From Mycobacterium sp. 852013-50091_SCH5140682 (GTDB lineage: Bacteria > Actinomycetota > Actinomycetes > Mycobacteriales > Mycobacteriaceae): a stretch of 36,744 nucleotides of DNA. The stretch is from assembly GCF_001665685.1 (NCBI RefSeq), contig NZ_LZTB01000093.1, positions 1 through 36,744 on the forward strand, given 5' to 3'. The position numbers were made by a program, and so were the translations under genes. Positions 21,393 to 29,462 of the stretch are shown here, piece by piece (the first letter of the stretch is position 1; the number at the start of each line of letters is the position of its first letter). Below the pieces are notes generated by a model. It saw only the letters and a program-made list of their open reading frames with translations. It was not told the DNA's origin and did not search any database.

Positions 21393-22227
21393 GGTAGCCG
21401 CGTCGTGCAAACGCTTCTCTGACCCTGTGCAGGATGAAGGCTCGGCTGTGTTCGGCGACCACGTGGATATCAAGCCAGTCCTGGCGCTCGATGAGTTCGG
21501 CGCGGCCGATGTCATACACGTATTGAGGCCGGTTGGCGGCATGGTGTACGCCGTCGTAGTCCAAGCCGATCTTCGGCTCGTCGTACCCCATGTCGATGAA
21601 CGCCTCGCTGAAACCGTCGCTGACTCTGATCTGCGTGCGGGGCCGCGGGCAGCCCCCGTCAATGAGCAGCAGCCGTAGCCAGGTCTCCCGTGGCGATTGC
21701 GCACCGGAGTCCATGAGATCGAGCGCTGTTCGCGCACTTCGTATTCCGCGTAGCCCCGGATACCGCGTCGCCAGTTCCAACACCTCCGCGGCCGCGACGC
21801 CGGTGGCCGCGCCGAGAGCGTCCAGGTGAGCCACTGCGGTGTCGCGGGGGAGGAATCGGGCAAGGTCGAGCGCGGTCCGAAGGGGCGTGGTGACACGGAG
21901 GTCGCCGATCACGCAGATTTCCTCGGGTGAGATCCGTTCGTCCCGCATCACAATCCCTGGCCTGCGGCGTCCGTGCTTGACGATCAATTCCACCGGGGCG
22001 TCGGCAGCAACCCATTTCGCCCCGTGCAATGCCGCGGCGGCGCGGCCGGCGATGACGGCGCGGCGGCCGCTCCACAGCCACGCTGCCACTGTGTTGGCCG
22101 ACAGCGTCCTGACGGCGTCTTTCGGCAGATAGACGCGAGGTTGTGCCGGCGCATAGCGCCATCTCAACTGACCGCGGGTAAGGCGCCCGGTGGCGAGGGC
22201 CTCCGGCCCGATGAATGGTTCGACCAT
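21376..22227 (-). CDS. DUF559/Vsr-like endonuclease-fold protein with AbiEi-like N-terminus
   Basis: A 283-residue protein. The N-terminal half is like the AbiEi/winged-helix proteins of actinobacteria (RLTRGQLRWRYAP, VAAWLWSGRRAVIAGRAAAALHGA). The C-terminal half is a DUF559-type fold related to Vsr and restriction endonucleases: SPRETWLRLLL (Glu), then FIDMGYDEPKIGLDYDGVHH (Asp pair), and a final strand LDIHVVAEH. Proteins of this kind are frequent in mycobacteria and their job is unknown; nuclease activity is inference. No methylase or partner is adjacent. The gene lies between two related hairpins, with its stop inside one, which suggests a repeat-associated unit. Confidence 0.78.
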   Translation of the reverse strand: MVEPFIGPEALATGRLTRGQLRWRYAPAQPRVYLPKDAVRTLSANTVAAWLWSGRRAVIAGRAAAALHGAKWVAADAPVELIVKHGRRRPGIVMRDERISPEEICVIGDLRVTTPLRTALDLARFLPRDTAVAHLDALGAATGVAAAEVLELATRYPGLRGIRSARTALDLMDSGAQSPRETWLRLLLIDGGCPRPRTQIRVSDGFSEAFIDMGYDEPKIGLDYDGVHHAANRPQYVYDIGRAELIERQDWLDIHVVAEHSRAFILHRVREAFARRGYPPIST

Positions 22228-22321
22228 GCGGCGATGGTCTGCAGAAGAGCCGACGTCTGAGCCTGCCAGATATCGTGTCGACTCGCCCCTGGGGATGAAA
22301 ACCGGTTTGGGGATAGTCGGC

Positions 22322-22390
22322 CGACGCCGATTTCGACACTACGGTCGTCCTGCCCGGCGATTCGCAGCCCTGGTGTCGAAAACGACGCCG
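22322..22390. repeat. REP-like hairpin, right side of the DUF559 gene
   Basis: Arms 22322-22348 and 22364-22390 pair over 19 of 27 positions with a continuous core TTTCGACAC/GTGTCGAAA. GCCGATTTCGACAC is identical to the arm at 21331-21344. It lies 2 nt beyond the pmt stop, so it may also serve as the pmt terminator. Confidence 0.75.
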
Positions 22391-22392
22391 AG

Positions 22393-23943
22393 TTACCGCC
22401 AACTCGGAAGCATGATCTCCAGGTTCCAGGTGCCCTGGGAGATCGGCAGCCCGGTGAGAATCGGGTACATCCACGCGAAGTTGGTGATGACGAGCGCGAC
22501 GTAGCCGCACACCACCATCAGGCCCAGCGTTCGGCGCTCGGCGTTCTGCTTGGGCTTGTGCAGGATGTCGCCGAGGATCAGCGCGAGCGCCAGAACCAGG
22601 AAGGGCGCCATCACCACGGCATAGAAGAAGTACATCTGCCGGTCGATGTCGGCGAACCAGGGCAGGAATCCCGCGCAGTAGCCGACGAGCACCACCGCAT
22701 AGCGCCAGTCGCGGCGGATGACGGCCCGCCACACCGTCCAGCCCAACACCGGCACGGCGATGAACCACATGGCCGGCGTGCCGACGAGCATCACCGCCTT
22801 GACGCAAGACTGCGCGTCACAGCCGGGCACATCGTGGTTGTCGATCGCGTACAGCACGGGCCGCAGCGACATCGGCCACGTCCACGGCTTGGATTCCCAC
22901 GGGTGATGGTTGCCCGCGGAGTTGGTCAGCCCGGAGTGGAAGTGGTAGGCCGCGTAGGTGTAGTGCCACAGCGAGCGGATGGCGTCGGGCAGCGGCAGCA
23001 GGGAGTTCTCGCCGATCGACTGCCCCACCTCGTGGCGGTTGACGGCGGTCTCGGAAGCGAACCACGGCGCGTACGACGCGAGGTACACCCCGAACGGGAT
23101 CAGGCCGAGTGCATAGACGGCAGGGCCCACGTCGCGGCGCAGCGTCCCCTGCCACGGTTGCGGCACCTTGTACTGCTTGCGGGCGACGGCGTCCAACACG
23201 AGCGTCATCGCACCGAAGAACACCACGAAGTACAGGCCCGACCACTTGGTCGCGCACGCCAGTCCCAGCAGCACGCCTGCGCCGAAGCGCCACCAGCGCA
23301 CGCCCAGGCGTGGACCCCACGGCGTCTCGGCGATCCGGCCTTCGGCATAGGCGATGTACATGCGCTCGCGGACCTGGTCGCGGTCGACCATGAGGGCCCC
23401 GAAGGCGGCCACCACGAACAGCACCAGGAACCCGTCCAACAACGCGGTGCGGGCCGCGACGAAGCTGGCGCCGTCGGCGGTCAGCAGCAGCCCGGCGATG
23501 GCGCCGACGATGGTCGAACGGCTGATGCGCCGCGCGATCCGGGCCACCAGCACCACCAGGATCACGCCGCACACTGCGCCGCCGAACCGCCAGCCCACCC
23601 CGTTGTAACCGAACAGCGCCTCACCGATGGCGATCAGCTGCTTGCCCACCGGCGGGTGGACCACCAGGCCGTAGCCGGGATTGTCCTCGACACCGTGGTT
23701 GAAGAGCATCTGCCAGGCCTGCGGCGCGTAATGCTTCTCGTCGAAGATCGGTGTGCCCGCGTCGGTCGGTGAGCCGAGGTTCAGGAACCGGCTGACCGCG
23801 GCCAGCGCGGCGATGACGGCGGTCATCGCCCAGCCCTGCAGCCGGTCCAGTGGCCCGAAGTCGGGGGCCGGAATCAGCGGTGCCGGGCTGATGAGCGGAA
23901 CCGCGTGCTGCGCCGTCGGCGTATCGGTGGCGGTGGCGGTCAC
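22393..23943 (-). CDS. pmt: Protein O-mannosyltransferase Pmt
   Basis: The 516-residue Rv1002c orthologue transfers mannose from polyprenyl-phosphomannose to Ser/Thr of proteins exported by Sec; many are lipoproteins like those nearby. It is a GT39 integral membrane enzyme with about 10-11 helices. The catalytic acidic pair is in the first extracytoplasmic loop (GTPIFDEKHYAPQAW). A large second loop carries NSAGNHHPWESKPWTWP. The frame is open far upstream, antisense to rsmI, but GTG 23943 is 7 nt after TACGAT, and its N-terminus VTATATDTPTAQHAV fits the family. Divergent from rsmI by 24 nt. Confidence 0.94.
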   Translation of the reverse strand: MTATATDTPTAQHAVPLISPAPLIPAPDFGPLDRLQGWAMTAVIAALAAVSRFLNLGSPTDAGTPIFDEKHYAPQAWQMLFNHGVEDNPGYGLVVHPPVGKQLIAIGEALFGYNGVGWRFGGAVCGVILVVLVARIARRISRSTIVGAIAGLLLTADGASFVAARTALLDGFLVLFVVAAFGALMVDRDQVRERMYIAYAEGRIAETPWGPRLGVRWWRFGAGVLLGLACATKWSGLYFVVFFGAMTLVLDAVARKQYKVPQPWQGTLRRDVGPAVYALGLIPFGVYLASYAPWFASETAVNRHEVGQSIGENSLLPLPDAIRSLWHYTYAAYHFHSGLTNSAGNHHPWESKPWTWPMSLRPVLYAIDNHDVPGCDAQSCVKAVMLVGTPAMWFIAVPVLGWTVWRAVIRRDWRYAVVLVGYCAGFLPWFADIDRQMYFFYAVVMAPFLVLALALILGDILHKPKQNAERRTLGLMVVCGYVALVITNFAWMYPILTGLPISQGTWNLEIMLPSWR

Positions 23944-23950
23944 GCAAGCG

Positions 23951-23960
23951 ATCGTAGGCT
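23951..23960. promoter_or_regulatory. Overlapping divergent -10 elements of pmt and rsmI
   Basis: ATCGTAGGCT reads TACGAT on the minus strand (23956 to 23951) and TAGGCT on the plus strand (23955-23960), sharing the central TA. Each ends exactly 7 nt before a GTG start (23943 and 23968), so both mRNAs should be leaderless and the two RNA polymerases should compete. Confidence 0.7.
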
Positions 23961-23967
23961 GTCGGGC

Positions 23968-24804
23968 GTGACACCCGGCAAACTGCTGATCGGCGCGACG
24001 CCGCTGGGCCAGCCCTCGGACGCTTCCGCGCGGCTGGTGGCGGCGCTGGCGGATGCGGACATCGTGGCCGCTGAGGACACCCGGCGGATCCGCGTGCTGG
24101 CGCAGGCTCTCGGCGTGACGCCTGCGGGCCGGGTGCTGAGCTTCTTCGATCAGAACGAGGCGAGCCGGGTACCGGGACTGGTCGAAGAGATCACGGCGGG
24201 CGCGACGGTGCTGGTGGTCAGCGACGCCGGCATGCCGTTGATCAACGACCCCGGCTACCGATTGGTGGCCGCGTGCGTGGAGGCCGGTGTGCCGATCAGC
24301 TGCCTGCCCGGCCCGTCGGCTGTGACGACCGCGCTCGCGGTGTCGGGGTTGGCCTCCGATCGGTTCTGTTTCGAGGGCTTCGCACCGCGCAAGCAGGCCG
24401 CCCGCATGACGTGGCTGCAGAGCCTGGCCGGCGAGCTGCGCACGTGTGTGTTCTTCGAATCTCCGCGCCGGCTGGCCGACACCCTGCGTGACGCCGTCGA
24501 GGTGCTTGGCGCGCAGCGGCGCGTCGTGGTGTGCCGGGAGCTGACCAAGACCCACGAGGAGATCAAGCGCGGCACCCTGGCCGAACTTGCCGACTGGGCA
24601 GTCGACGGGGTGCTGGGGGAGATCACGGTGGTGCTCGCCGGCGCCACGCCGACGGCCGACCTGCCCACCCTGATCGCCGAGGTCGAGGAACGCGTCGACG
24701 CCGGGGCCCGGGTCAAGGACGCCTGCGCCGAGGTGATCGCCGCCCATCCGGGGGCACCGTCACGGCGTGAGCTCTACGACGCCGTGCTGCGGGCCCGGGG
24801 CTGA
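23968..24804 (+). CDS. rsmI: 16S rRNA 2'-O-methyltransferase RsmI
   Basis: Methylates the 2'-OH of C1402 of 16S rRNA in the decoding centre using SAM; M. tuberculosis Rv1003. The 278 residues open LLIGATPLGQPSDASARLVAAL and ADIVAAEDTRR, the family's YVVATPIGNLxD and VAAEDTR blocks. FDQNEASRVPGLVE, VVSDAGMPLINDPGYRLV and CLPGPSAVTTALAVSG form the tetrapyrrole-methylase core. GTG 23968 is set by TAGGCT 7 nt upstream and by the match to the family N-terminus. It is convergent with the MarR gene, 9 nt apart. Confidence 0.94.
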   Translation: MTPGKLLIGATPLGQPSDASARLVAALADADIVAAEDTRRIRVLAQALGVTPAGRVLSFFDQNEASRVPGLVEEITAGATVLVVSDAGMPLINDPGYRLVAACVEAGVPISCLPGPSAVTTALAVSGLASDRFCFEGFAPRKQAARMTWLQSLAGELRTCVFFESPRRLADTLRDAVEVLGAQRRVVVCRELTKTHEEIKRGTLAELADWAVDGVLGEITVVLAGATPTADLPTLIAEVEERVDAGARVKDACAEVIAAHPGAPSRRELYDAVLRARG

Positions 24805-24813
24805 GGATCGTAT

Positions 24814-25284
24814 TCAGGACTCCAGCCGCAGCAGTGCGGTGAGCAGGCTGCCGCCGGGGGCGCCGTCCTCGCCGAACATGTTCTTCTGTAGTTGCACCAT
24901 CCTCGGCAGGGCTTGCCGCAACACAGCCAGCCCGGCATCGGTGATCTCGACGTTTTTCGCGCGGACATCCGACGAACTGCGCGGCCGCGCAATCCAGCCT
25001 TTGTTCTCCAGCGCCTTCATCATGTGCGATATCTGCATCGGCGCCACGTCGCCGGCCCGGGCCAGTTGTGCCTGGGTCACTGGTTCGCCGGTCCGGCCGA
25101 GCCAGGCGACAAGGGCCAGGGTCTGGAACTGGAGATGGGTGAGATTCACGTCGGCCAGCGCGCGATCGGCCTCGCGAATGTAGCGGTGCAGCACTCGCCA
25201 CAGCACGAAGCCGATGGCCTTTTCGGGTCCACCGAGGGATGCCGTCGCGAAGACATCTTCGATCGCGTGTGCGTTGTTGGCCAC
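24814..25284 (-). CDS. MarR-family regulator of the decarboxylase operon
   Basis: A 156-residue winged-helix repressor. The helix-turn-helix is TQAQLARAGDVAPMQISHMMKAL, the wing RPRSSSDVRAKNVEITDAGLAVL. The frame is open upstream, but GTG 25284 lies 7 nt after TACGCT (25292-25297), indicating a leaderless mRNA and giving a normal MarR length. It is divergent from a two-gene operon whose -10 lies in a 28-bp perfect palindrome, almost surely its operator. The ligand is probably an aromatic acid, judged only from the neighbouring genes. Confidence 0.9.
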   Translation of the reverse strand: MANNAHAIEDVFATASLGGPEKAIGFVLWRVLHRYIREADRALADVNLTHLQFQTLALVAWLGRTGEPVTQAQLARAGDVAPMQISHMMKALENKGWIARPRSSSDVRAKNVEITDAGLAVLRQALPRMVQLQKNMFGEDGAPGGSLLTALLRLES

Positions 25285-25313
25285 GAGACAGAGCGTAGAC
25301 AACGACCATTGCC

Positions 25314-25341
25314 CAAAATAGTAAATGCATTTACTATTTTG
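25314..25341. promoter_or_regulatory. 28-bp perfect palindrome with embedded -10, MarR operator
   Basis: The sequence is self-complementary from 25314 to 25341, centred on ATGCAT, with core TAGTAAATGCATTTACTA. The right arm contains TACTAT (25332-25337), which ends 7 nt before ATG 25345: a -10 for a leaderless mRNA. Repressor binding would cover the -10. By symmetry a second TACTAT reads leftward (25323 to 25318), though the MarR gene has its own TACGCT nearer. Confidence 0.85.
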
Positions 25342-25344
25342 AGT

Positions 25345-26346
25345 ATGAAAGACATCGACATCGACATCGGCTTCCACGACTACGAGCACGTCCGCCCATT
25401 GATCGACGGGACAGTCCCGATCAAGGGCGTCGCCCCGACATTTCATACCGCGACCATCGTGTCCGACATCTTCGAGCGCATGGTGGGTGGCCGCGAATTC
25501 GGCGTCGCAGAACTGGGATTGACGTTCTATCTGCGTACGCTGGACCTCGCCGACCCGCCGTTCATCGCGCTGCCGATCTTCCTGGCCCGCCAGTTCCGAC
25601 ATTCGGCGATCTTCGTCAACCGGTCCAGCGGCATTGCTACCCCGCAGGATCTCGTGGGCAAGACCGTCGGCGAGTTCGCCATGTACGGGCACGACGCGGG
25701 GGTCACCGCCAAGGGCATGTTGTTCGACGAGTACGGGGTGCGGCCGGATCAATGTCGTTGGGTCATCGGCGGATTCGATTGGCCGATGGCGCCTTTCGAT
25801 TTCGTCCCGCAGTTGCATCCGGCAGGCGTCGAGGTGACGCGGGCCGGTGCGGGCAAGGCGTTGGGGCCGATGCTCGACGCAGGCGAGATCGATGCGCTGA
25901 TCTCCGCCGACGTGCCGGCGTGCGTCATCGAGGAGTCGCCGAACGTCACCCGGTTGTTCGACGACTACCGCCAGGTCGAGCGCGACTACTACCTGCGCAC
26001 CGGCATCTTCCCGATCATGCACACCGTGGTGATCCGGCGCGACCTCGTTGCGCGCCACCCGGGCCTCGCGTGGTCGGTGTACGACGCGTTCTGTGAGGCC
26101 AAAGACGTTGTCGCCCAGCGATACCGGACCGGAAGGACCTTCAATCACATCGACGTGATGATGCCGTGGTTCAGTGCGCTGTACGACGACGATCTCAGCC
26201 TGTTCGGGCCGGACTGGTGGCCGTACGGGGTGGCTGCCAACCGGCCGACGCTCGACGCATTCTTGCGGTGGCATTTCGAACAGGGATTGTCGCAGCGCCG
26301 TTTGACGTGCGAGGACATATTTGTAGAGGAGTTGATCGGTACATGA
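25345..26346 (+). CDS. 4,5-dihydroxyphthalate decarboxylase-like protein (periplasmic-binding-protein fold)
   Basis: A 333-residue cytoplasmic protein without signal peptide. The layout (MKDIDIDIGFHDYEHVRPLIDG, then FGVAELGLTFYLRTL, LPIFLARQFRHSAIFVN, DLVGKTVGEFAMYGHDAGVTAKG) is that of the 4,5-dihydroxyphthalate decarboxylase group, which has the fold of ABC substrate-binding proteins (COG0715). Family members remove CO2 from an ortho-hydroxylated aromatic acid. The lack of an export signal and of transporter genes argues against a solute-binding role. It overlaps the next gene by four bases (ATGA). Transcription starts at the ATG under MarR control. The exact substrate is unknown. Confidence 0.82.
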   Translation: MKDIDIDIGFHDYEHVRPLIDGTVPIKGVAPTFHTATIVSDIFERMVGGREFGVAELGLTFYLRTLDLADPPFIALPIFLARQFRHSAIFVNRSSGIATPQDLVGKTVGEFAMYGHDAGVTAKGMLFDEYGVRPDQCRWVIGGFDWPMAPFDFVPQLHPAGVEVTRAGAGKALGPMLDAGEIDALISADVPACVIEESPNVTRLFDDYRQVERDYYLRTGIFPIMHTVVIRRDLVARHPGLAWSVYDAFCEAKDVVAQRYRTGRTFNHIDVMMPWFSALYDDDLSLFGPDWWPYGVAANRPTLDAFLRWHFEQGLSQRRLTCEDIFVEELIGT

Positions 26347-27320
26347 AGATCGTCGGACTGGAAGAACACTTCGTCACGCCCGACCTCGTCGACGCGTGGG
26401 CCGCACTCGAGCCGCGCTGGCAGGACCTGGCGACGCCGGCGCACGGCGACGTGGCCCGTCGCCTGCTGGATCTCGGCGACGAACGGGTGGCCGCAATGGA
26501 CGACACCGGGCTGGACGTCCAGGTGGTGTCGCTCACGACACCCGGCGTCCAGAACCTGGCGCCCGTCGAGGCCGTGCACCTGCAGGTCGCGTGTAACGAC
26601 CGCCTTGCCGACGCTGTCGCAGCCCGACCCGACCGGCTGCAGGGATTCGCGACGCTGGCCACGCCCGATCCCGCCGCGGCCGCCGCTGAACTCGGCCGAG
26701 CGGTCACCGAGCTGGGCTTCCACGGCGCCATGGTGTTCGGCCGCACCCGCGAACGCAATCTGGACCATCCCGACAACTGGGCCATATTCGAAGCGGCAGA
26801 GGCGCTCAACGCGCCGCTCTACCTGCACCCGCAGTCGCCGGTGCCGGAGGTGCGCCGCGCCTACTACGACGGCTTCGGTTCCACACTGGACGGCGCGTTC
26901 GCGACCTTCGGCTTGGGCTGGCACTACGAAACCGGAATTCAGCTGTTACGGCTCGTCCTCGGCGGCGTCTTCGACCGGTTTCCCGGGCTGCAGGTGATCG
27001 TCGGGCATTGGGGCGAGGTCGCGCTCTTCTATCTCGAGCGCATCGACGGCATGTCGGCCATCGCCAAGCTTGAGCGCCCGGTGTCGGACTACCTGCGGAC
27101 CAATGTGTACCTCACGCCCAGCGGCATGTTCAGCAGGCGATATCTGCAGTGGGCGCTCGATCTCGTCGGCGTGGACCGCATCATGTTCTCCACCGACTAC
27201 CCCTACGTACCGGTGCCCGACGGCGCCAGCAGGAGATTTCTGGAAGCCCTCGACGCAGCCGACCGCGAGAAGATCGCCTCCGGCAATTGGGACCGGGTGT
27301 GCGCTGCTATCCGGCGCTGA
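26343..27320 (+). CDS. Amidohydrolase-family decarboxylase (ACMSD/LigW-like)
   Basis: A 325-residue TIM-barrel metalloenzyme. Metal-site residues are visible: E-x-H at the first strand (LEEHF), His in YLHPQS, His in VIVGHWGE and Asp in FSTDYPY. The pattern is that of aromatic decarboxylases such as gamma-resorcylate and 5-carboxyvanillate decarboxylase, which act without oxidation or hydrolysis. Its ATG overlaps the upstream TGA, so the two proteins are made together and may act in one aromatic-acid pathway. Its last 14 bases overlap the convergent pabB. Substrate unknown. Confidence 0.87.
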   Translation: MKIVGLEEHFVTPDLVDAWAALEPRWQDLATPAHGDVARRLLDLGDERVAAMDDTGLDVQVVSLTTPGVQNLAPVEAVHLQVACNDRLADAVAARPDRLQGFATLATPDPAAAAAELGRAVTELGFHGAMVFGRTRERNLDHPDNWAIFEAAEALNAPLYLHPQSPVPEVRRAYYDGFGSTLDGAFATFGLGWHYETGIQLLRLVLGGVFDRFPGLQVIVGHWGEVALFYLERIDGMSAIAKLERPVSDYLRTNVYLTPSGMFSRRYLQWALDLVGVDRIMFSTDYPYVPVPDGASRRFLEALDAADREKIASGNWDRVCAAIRR

Positions 27321-28533
27321 CAGCCGAAGGCGTCACGATGGAGGCGGCCTTGTGCAGGCATTCCTCCCATTCCCGGGCCGGGTCGGAGTCCGCGGTGATG
27401 CCGCCGCCGACGCCGAGCACCGCTGACCCGTCGGCGCCGAACTCGACGGTCCGGATCGCGACGTTCAGTTCGCAGCCTGCGACCGGTGAGGCCAAACCGA
27501 CTGTGCCGCAATACACTCCGCGGCGTGCAGGTTCCCATTGCCGCAGCAGCTGACGGGCTCGGGTCTTGGGGGTGCCGGTCACCGACGCCGGCGGGAAAGT
27601 GGCCTGCAGCAGCTGATCCATCGGCAGCTCGACCGGCACCTCGGCCGCCACCGTCGACACCAGATGCCACACCCCGGGCGCGGGTTGCACCACCAGGAGT
27701 TCGGGCACCGTCACGGTGCCCGTGGCGGCCACCCGGCCCAGGTCGTTGCGGACCAGGTCGACGATCATGACGTTCTCGGCGACATCCTTGACCGACGCCA
27801 GCAGCTCGGCGGGATCGGCGGACCGGGGCAGTGTGCCCTTGATCGGGCTGGACGTGACGTCGGTCCCGCGACGGCGCAGGAACAACTCCGGTGACAGCGA
27901 CGCCACCGCGCCCCAGTCGCCGGCCAGATACGCGGCGCGTGACGGTACGGTCCGGGCTGCCGCGTCGGCGAAGAACTCCAGCGGGTCCCCGTCGAGGTGA
28001 CCGGTGAACCGCGTGCACACACAGGCTTGGTACACCTCGCCCGCGGCGATCGCGTCCAGGCAGGCCAGTACGCCGTGCCGGTGCACGTCCCGGTCGGGTG
28101 GCGCCCAGTGCAGGGCATACGGGCTGGCCTGCGGCGCGGGCAGATCAGCCAACCATGCGGGAAGTGCTGTGTCGGTGAGGCTTTCGTACCACCACTGGCC
28201 GTCGGAGTCCTGCCGCAACACGCAGTCCGACCAGCCGCCCGCGGCCTCGGGGATGCGTGGCGGCAGCCCGTCGGCGCCGGGATCGGGATAGGCCAGGTAG
28301 CCGAACCAGCCGCCGCCGATCGCCGGTCCGGCGGTGTGGCCCGCCGGGAGCGGGAACGCCGCGGCCGCTGCCACCGGCTGCGTCATGAGCGACGGGGCGA
28401 TCACCGCGCGGGAACCGAACCAGTCGCCGATCAACGCCGCCGGTCGGGGCAGACCGGCGCGCGTGGCCGCAGCGGCGACGGCACGCAGCACCACCGTGGG
28501 GTCGCCCAGGGTGCCGAGCCGCTCGATCCGCAT
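27307..28533 (-). CDS. pabB: Aminodeoxychorismate synthase component I PabB
   Basis: Converts chorismate and ammonia to 4-amino-4-deoxychorismate, the first step to p-aminobenzoate and folate; Rv1005c orthologue. The 408 residues carry the chorismate-binding fold: CLDAIAAGEVYQACVCTRF, LSPELFLRRRG, SSPIKGTLPRSADP, ENVMIVDLVRNDLGR, and FPPASVTGTPKTRA. The conserved PIKGT lysine is present. It lies 20 nt downstream of the ECF sigma gene on the same strand, so readthrough from that operon is possible. No pabA is in the window. Confidence 0.93.
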   Translation of the reverse strand: MRIERLGTLGDPTVVLRAVAAAATRAGLPRPAALIGDWFGSRAVIAPSLMTQPVAAAAAFPLPAGHTAGPAIGGGWFGYLAYPDPGADGLPPRIPEAAGGWSDCVLRQDSDGQWWYESLTDTALPAWLADLPAPQASPYALHWAPPDRDVHRHGVLACLDAIAAGEVYQACVCTRFTGHLDGDPLEFFADAAARTVPSRAAYLAGDWGAVASLSPELFLRRRGTDVTSSPIKGTLPRSADPAELLASVKDVAENVMIVDLVRNDLGRVAATGTVTVPELLVVQPAPGVWHLVSTVAAEVPVELPMDQLLQATFPPASVTGTPKTRARQLLRQWEPARRGVYCGTVGLASPVAGCELNVAIRTVEFGADGSAVLGVGGGITADSDPAREWEECLHKAASIVTPSAVSAG

Positions 28534-28553
28534 GCCACCAGCGTGGCAGAGTC

Positions 28554-29462
28554 TCAGCGGCTGATCACCCGCGGGATGTCGACGCCGGTGAGCTTGTCCG
28601 GATTGCGCATGGCGTAGAAGTGGGTGATCTTGCCGTCGACGACCTCGACGGTGACCACTCCCTCGAAGCTGTCCTCGAGGTACAGCTTGTACGCGGGGGC
28701 GTTGTTGTAGGTGGTGGGCTCGAAGCGGCCGCCCTGCCCGACGAACCGCATCAGCCCCATCACCAACTTGGCCACCGACTGTGCCCCGGACACCGGCCGC
28801 CGTGCCGCGCTGCGCTTACCGTCGCTGTCGGCCGTCCACACGACATCGGGGGCGAGCAATTCCAGCAGCACATTCACGTCACCGGTCGCTGCCGCGGTGA
28901 AGAACCGCTGGGTGACCTCGGTCGAAAGCTGCGGATCCACGGGGTCGAACCGCTTGCGCCGCGATTGCACATGCTCGCGGGCCCGGTGTGCCATCTGCCG
29001 CACCGCGGCCGCGGATTTGTCTACCGCCGAGGCGATTTCGTCGTGGCTGAAGCCGAACACCTCGCGCAGGACGAACACCGCGCGTTCGTCGGGGCTCAGC
29101 GTCTCCAGCACCACCAGCATGGCCATCGACACCGACTCGGCCAGCACCACGTCGGCCGCACCGTCTCGCGTCTCCAGCAGCAGCGGCTCAGGCAGCCAGG
29201 GGCCGACATAGTCTTCGCGCCTGCGGGATTGGGCTCGTAACGCGTTGAGCGCCTGCCGCGTGACCAACTGGGCCAGATAGGCCTTGGTGTCGGTCACGCC
29301 TGCCAGGTCGACCTCCGCCCAGCGCAAGTAACTCTCCTGCAGCACATCATCGGATTCCGTTGCTGTGCCGAGTATTTCGTAGGCGATGGTGAACAACAGC
29401 GGCCGCAGCAGCGTGAACCGTTCGGCGTGCTCGGTCGAGTTGCCTGCGCTGGGTGTACTCAT
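28554..29462 (-). CDS. ECF41-type RNA polymerase sigma factor (SigJ-like)
   Basis: A 302-residue sigma factor: region 2 (FTIAYEILGTATESDDVLQESYLRW), region 4 (LSPDERAVFVLREVFGFSHDEIASAVDKSAAAVRQMAHRARE) and an extra C-terminal SnoaL-like domain of about 110 residues. This layout defines ECF41, in which the C-terminal domain replaces an anti-sigma factor. The family motif DGGGK appears as DSDGKRSAARRPVSG. ATG 29462 overlaps the stop of the flavoprotein gene by four bases (ATGA) and follows a GGAG site. ECF41 genes are typically paired with an oxidoreductase, carboxymuconolactone decarboxylase or epimerase gene, as here. Confidence 0.92.
   Translation of the reverse strand: MSTPSAGNSTEHAERFTLLRPLLFTIAYEILGTATESDDVLQESYLRWAEVDLAGVTDTKAYLAQLVTRQALNALRAQSRRREDYVGPWLPEPLLLETRDGAADVVLAESVSMAMLVVLETLSPDERAVFVLREVFGFSHDEIASAVDKSAAAVRQMAHRAREHVQSRRKRFDPVDPQLSTEVTQRFFTAAATGDVNVLLELLAPDVVWTADSDGKRSAARRPVSGAQSVAKLVMGLMRFVGQGGRFEPTTYNNAPAYKLYLEDSFEGVVTVEVVDGKITHFYAMRNPDKLTGVDIPRVISR

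Noticed and set aside
23944..24747. N-terminal extension of pmt by some 268 codons
   Set aside because: It is the antisense of rsmI; the real N-terminus and -10 fix the start at 23943.
25285..26274. N-terminal extension of the second MarR gene
   Set aside because: Antisense of the decarboxylase gene; TACGCT 7 nt before GTG 25284 and normal MarR length fix the start.
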